DNA from: Lysobacteraceae bacterium NML93-0399
GTDB lineage: Bacteria > Pseudomonadota > Gammaproteobacteria > Xanthomonadales > Xanthomonadaceae
Assembly: GCA_002307375.1 (NCBI GenBank)
Contig: NTJI01000001.1
Span: 1,240,001-1,304,000 of the forward strand
Direction: 5' to 3'
Length of the DNA stretch: 64,000 nucleotides
Of this stretch, positions 62,707-64,000 are shown piece by piece. Every line of letters starts with the position of its first letter. Positions within the stretch are counted from its first letter, which is position 1. The notes under the pieces are model-generated. The model saw only the letters and a program-made list of their open reading frames with translations. It ran no database searches and was not told where the DNA came from. Made by a program: the position numbers and the translations under genes.

Positions 62707-63363
62707 ATGAAGTCGCTGTCCGCATCTCCCTGGCATCGCCTGCTTGCTGTCGCCGCGCTCGCCATCTCGGCCTGGTTGCCGGCCGCCGCGCGTGACCATG
62801 CGCCGGTCGAAGGCCTCGACTACGCGGTCATCGCCGATGGCCAGCCCTGGCAGCCGCTGGATGGGCAGATCGAGGTGGTCGAGGTGTTCTCATACGGCTG
62901 CGTGCACTGCTTCCACTTCCAGACGCTGGTCGATGCCTGGCGCGCACAGGCGCCTCGCGACGTGCGCTTCACCTATCTGCCGGCCGCGTTCGCGGCCAAC
63001 GACAACTTCGCCCGCGGGTTCTTCGCCGCCCAGGCGCAGAAGCTCGGCGAGCGCAGCCACCACGCCGTGTTCTCGGCTGTCCACGAGACGTCGGTATTGC
63101 CGCGCAGTGGCGCCAGCGTCGACGCGATCGCCGCGTTCTATGCCCAGCATGGCGCGCGCTCCAAGGCGCGCTTCGCCGCGGCGATGACAAGCCCGGAGAC
63201 CGACGAGAAACTGAACGCCGCGCGCGCGTTCGCCATGCGCAGTGGCGTGGAAGGGACCCCCACGCTCATCATCAACGGCCGCTACCGGGTGATGGGCCGG
63301 CGGCTGGAAGACCTGCTCACCGTGGCCGACCAGCTGATCGCACGCGAACGCGCCGCGCGCTGA
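62707..63363 (+). CDS. DsbA-family thiol:disulfide interchange protein 1
   Basis: 218 residues. Signal peptide (LLAVAALAISAWLPAAA), then VEGLDYAVIADGQPW and the thioredoxin-like fold with the CVHC active site in VEVFSYGCVHCFHFQTLVDAW, ending in the cis-Pro strand GVEGTPTLIINGRYRVM. Forms disulfides in periplasmic proteins. The CxxC dipeptide Val-His differs from E. coli DsbA (Pro-His). The partner gene downstream is a lipoprotein version with CGHC, 38 bases away in the same direction. Confidence 0.92.
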   Translation: MKSLSASPWHRLLAVAALAISAWLPAAARDHAPVEGLDYAVIADGQPWQPLDGQIEVVEVFSYGCVHCFHFQTLVDAWRAQAPRDVRFTYLPAAFAANDNFARGFFAAQAQKLGERSHHAVFSAVHETSVLPRSGASVDAIAAFYAQHGARSKARFAAAMTSPETDEKLNAARAFAMRSGVEGTPTLIINGRYRVMGRRLEDLLTVADQLIARERAAR

Positions 63364-63401
63364 CATCACCCATCGCACGCATTCCTTCGAGAGACCGAAC
63401 C

Positions 63402-64000
63402 ATGAAGATCCGCCGCACCCTGCTCCTGCTGCTCGCGCCCGTCCTGCTCGCGGCCTGCGGCCAGCAGCCCGACCCCGCCGCATCGCCCGCCTCGCCTGCG
63501 CCGAGTGCCGAGGCAAGCCCTGCCGCCGCCCCGGCTGCTGCCGCGCCCGCGCGCGCCGACACCGGCGACGCTGCGGCTGCCGACGCCACTGCAGCCGCTC
63601 CGGCGAGCACGGCATCGCCGGCCGCGCCCGAAGGCCCGGCGCCGGTCGAAGGCACCGACTACGCCGTGATCCAGGGCGGCCAGCGTTTCTCCAACGGCCC
63701 GGGCATCGAAGTGGCCGAGGTGTTCGCCTACTGGTGCGGCCACTGCGCGGCCTTCGAGCCGCTGGTCAAGGCCTGGAAGGCGCGCCTGCCGGCCGACGTG
63801 GATTTCGTCGCGGTGCCGGTGGTGTTCGACCCGAACGACAACTACCCGCGCGCGTTCTTCGCCTCCGAGGCGATGGGCACGCTGGAGCGGACCCACGAAG
63901 CGACCTTCAACGCCATCCACATCCAGCGCGCGCTGCGCCCCAACGCCGATGCCGACAGCATCGCCGCGTTCTACGGCGGACTGGGCATCGACCAGAAGCG
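63402..64000 (+). CDS. DsbA-family lipoprotein, 3' end cut by window
   Basis: The ATG at 63402 begins MKIRRTLLLLLAPVLLAACGQ, a lipoprotein signal with lipobox LAAC (Cys19). A long low-complexity Ala/Pro/Ser linker follows (about residues 20-80), then VEGTDYAVIQGGQRF and the active site in VAEVFAYWCGHCAAFEPLVKAWK (CGHC, like thioredoxin-type but in a DsbA frame). The sequence runs off the window at IDQK; the cis-Pro loop is not seen. It should be a membrane-anchored paralogue of the DsbA-like protein just upstream, the linker letting it reach into the periplasm. Confidence 0.9.
   Translation, partial: MKIRRTLLLLLAPVLLAACGQQPDPAASPASPAPSAEASPAAAPAAAAPARADTGDAAAADATAAAPASTASPAAPEGPAPVEGTDYAVIQGGQRFSNGPGIEVAEVFAYWCGHCAAFEPLVKAWKARLPADVDFVAVPVVFDPNDNYPRAFFASEAMGTLERTHEATFNAIHIQRALRPNADADSIAAFYGGLGIDQK

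Overview
The window reads as chromosomal DNA of a GC-rich gammaproteobacterium of the Lysobacteraceae/Xanthomonadaceae (Luteimonas, Lysobacter or Xanthomonas relatives). Grounds are a lasso-peptide locus of the xanthomonin type, the housekeeping gene set (stand-alone aceE, two-domain malic enzyme, Grx-rhodanese fusion, plant-type-like gshA, diheme cytochrome c4 next to two DsbA-like genes) and abundant hairpin repeats with a CTGTAGGAGCGCGC core between genes. I see no rRNA, tRNA, CRISPR array, insertion sequence or integrase.

Layout. 1-8332: lasso peptide locus. A truncated GntR-type regulator gene, two precursor genes with xanthomonin-like cores, a fused leader-binding/leader-peptidase gene (B) and a cyclase gene (C) run rightward; an Atxe2-type isopeptidase and a TonB-dependent receptor run leftward. 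No ABC exporter is present, so the locus looks like a make, take back and linearise system. Upstream of the first precursor there is a 25-bp palindrome and then a long hairpin that buries its ribosome binding site; stem-loops separate precursor 1 from precursor 2 and precursor 2 from B.

8333-14850: accessory island, visibly less GC-rich on its right half. It holds two paralogous XRE regulators, each preceded by the same triple 15-bp-period direct repeat, an McrA-like HNH nuclease, an unknown membrane protein, and an ABC-three-component (ABC-3C) type conflict system: a small membrane protein and an effector-like protein that share a GGD(I/V)VG motif, a middle component, an SMC-like ATPase with a zinc hook, and an appended DCL/DUF3223 protein. 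A bidirectional terminator closes the island against aceE.

14864-47353: metabolism and signalling: aceE, a histidine kinase with two response regulators, maeB, a chemoreceptor overlapping a porin gene, a hybrid kinase whose receiver has lost its phosphoacceptor, a LuxR-type regulator, a beta-propeller diguanylate cyclase, a DUF1704 protein, rsgA, an aminotransferase/SGNH hydrolase/methyltransferase operon, a polysaccharide deacetylase, a glutaredoxin-rhodanese fusion, another diguanylate cyclase and a CbrA-like transporter-kinase. Gaps here carry many repeats, including a 242-bp tandem duplication and a duplicated fragment of a response regulator gene.

47354-64000: DegV protein, the formaldehyde detoxification operon (frmR, adhC, an unknown gene, fghA) with a recognisable FrmR/RcnR-type operator, exonuclease III, an EAL-GGDEF protein, a glutathione transferase, alaE, ppc, gshA, engB, cytochrome c4 and two DsbA-like genes, the second cut by the window edge. 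The glutathione theme (gshA, GST, Grx, fghA/adhC) recurs across this half, but the genes are not one operon.
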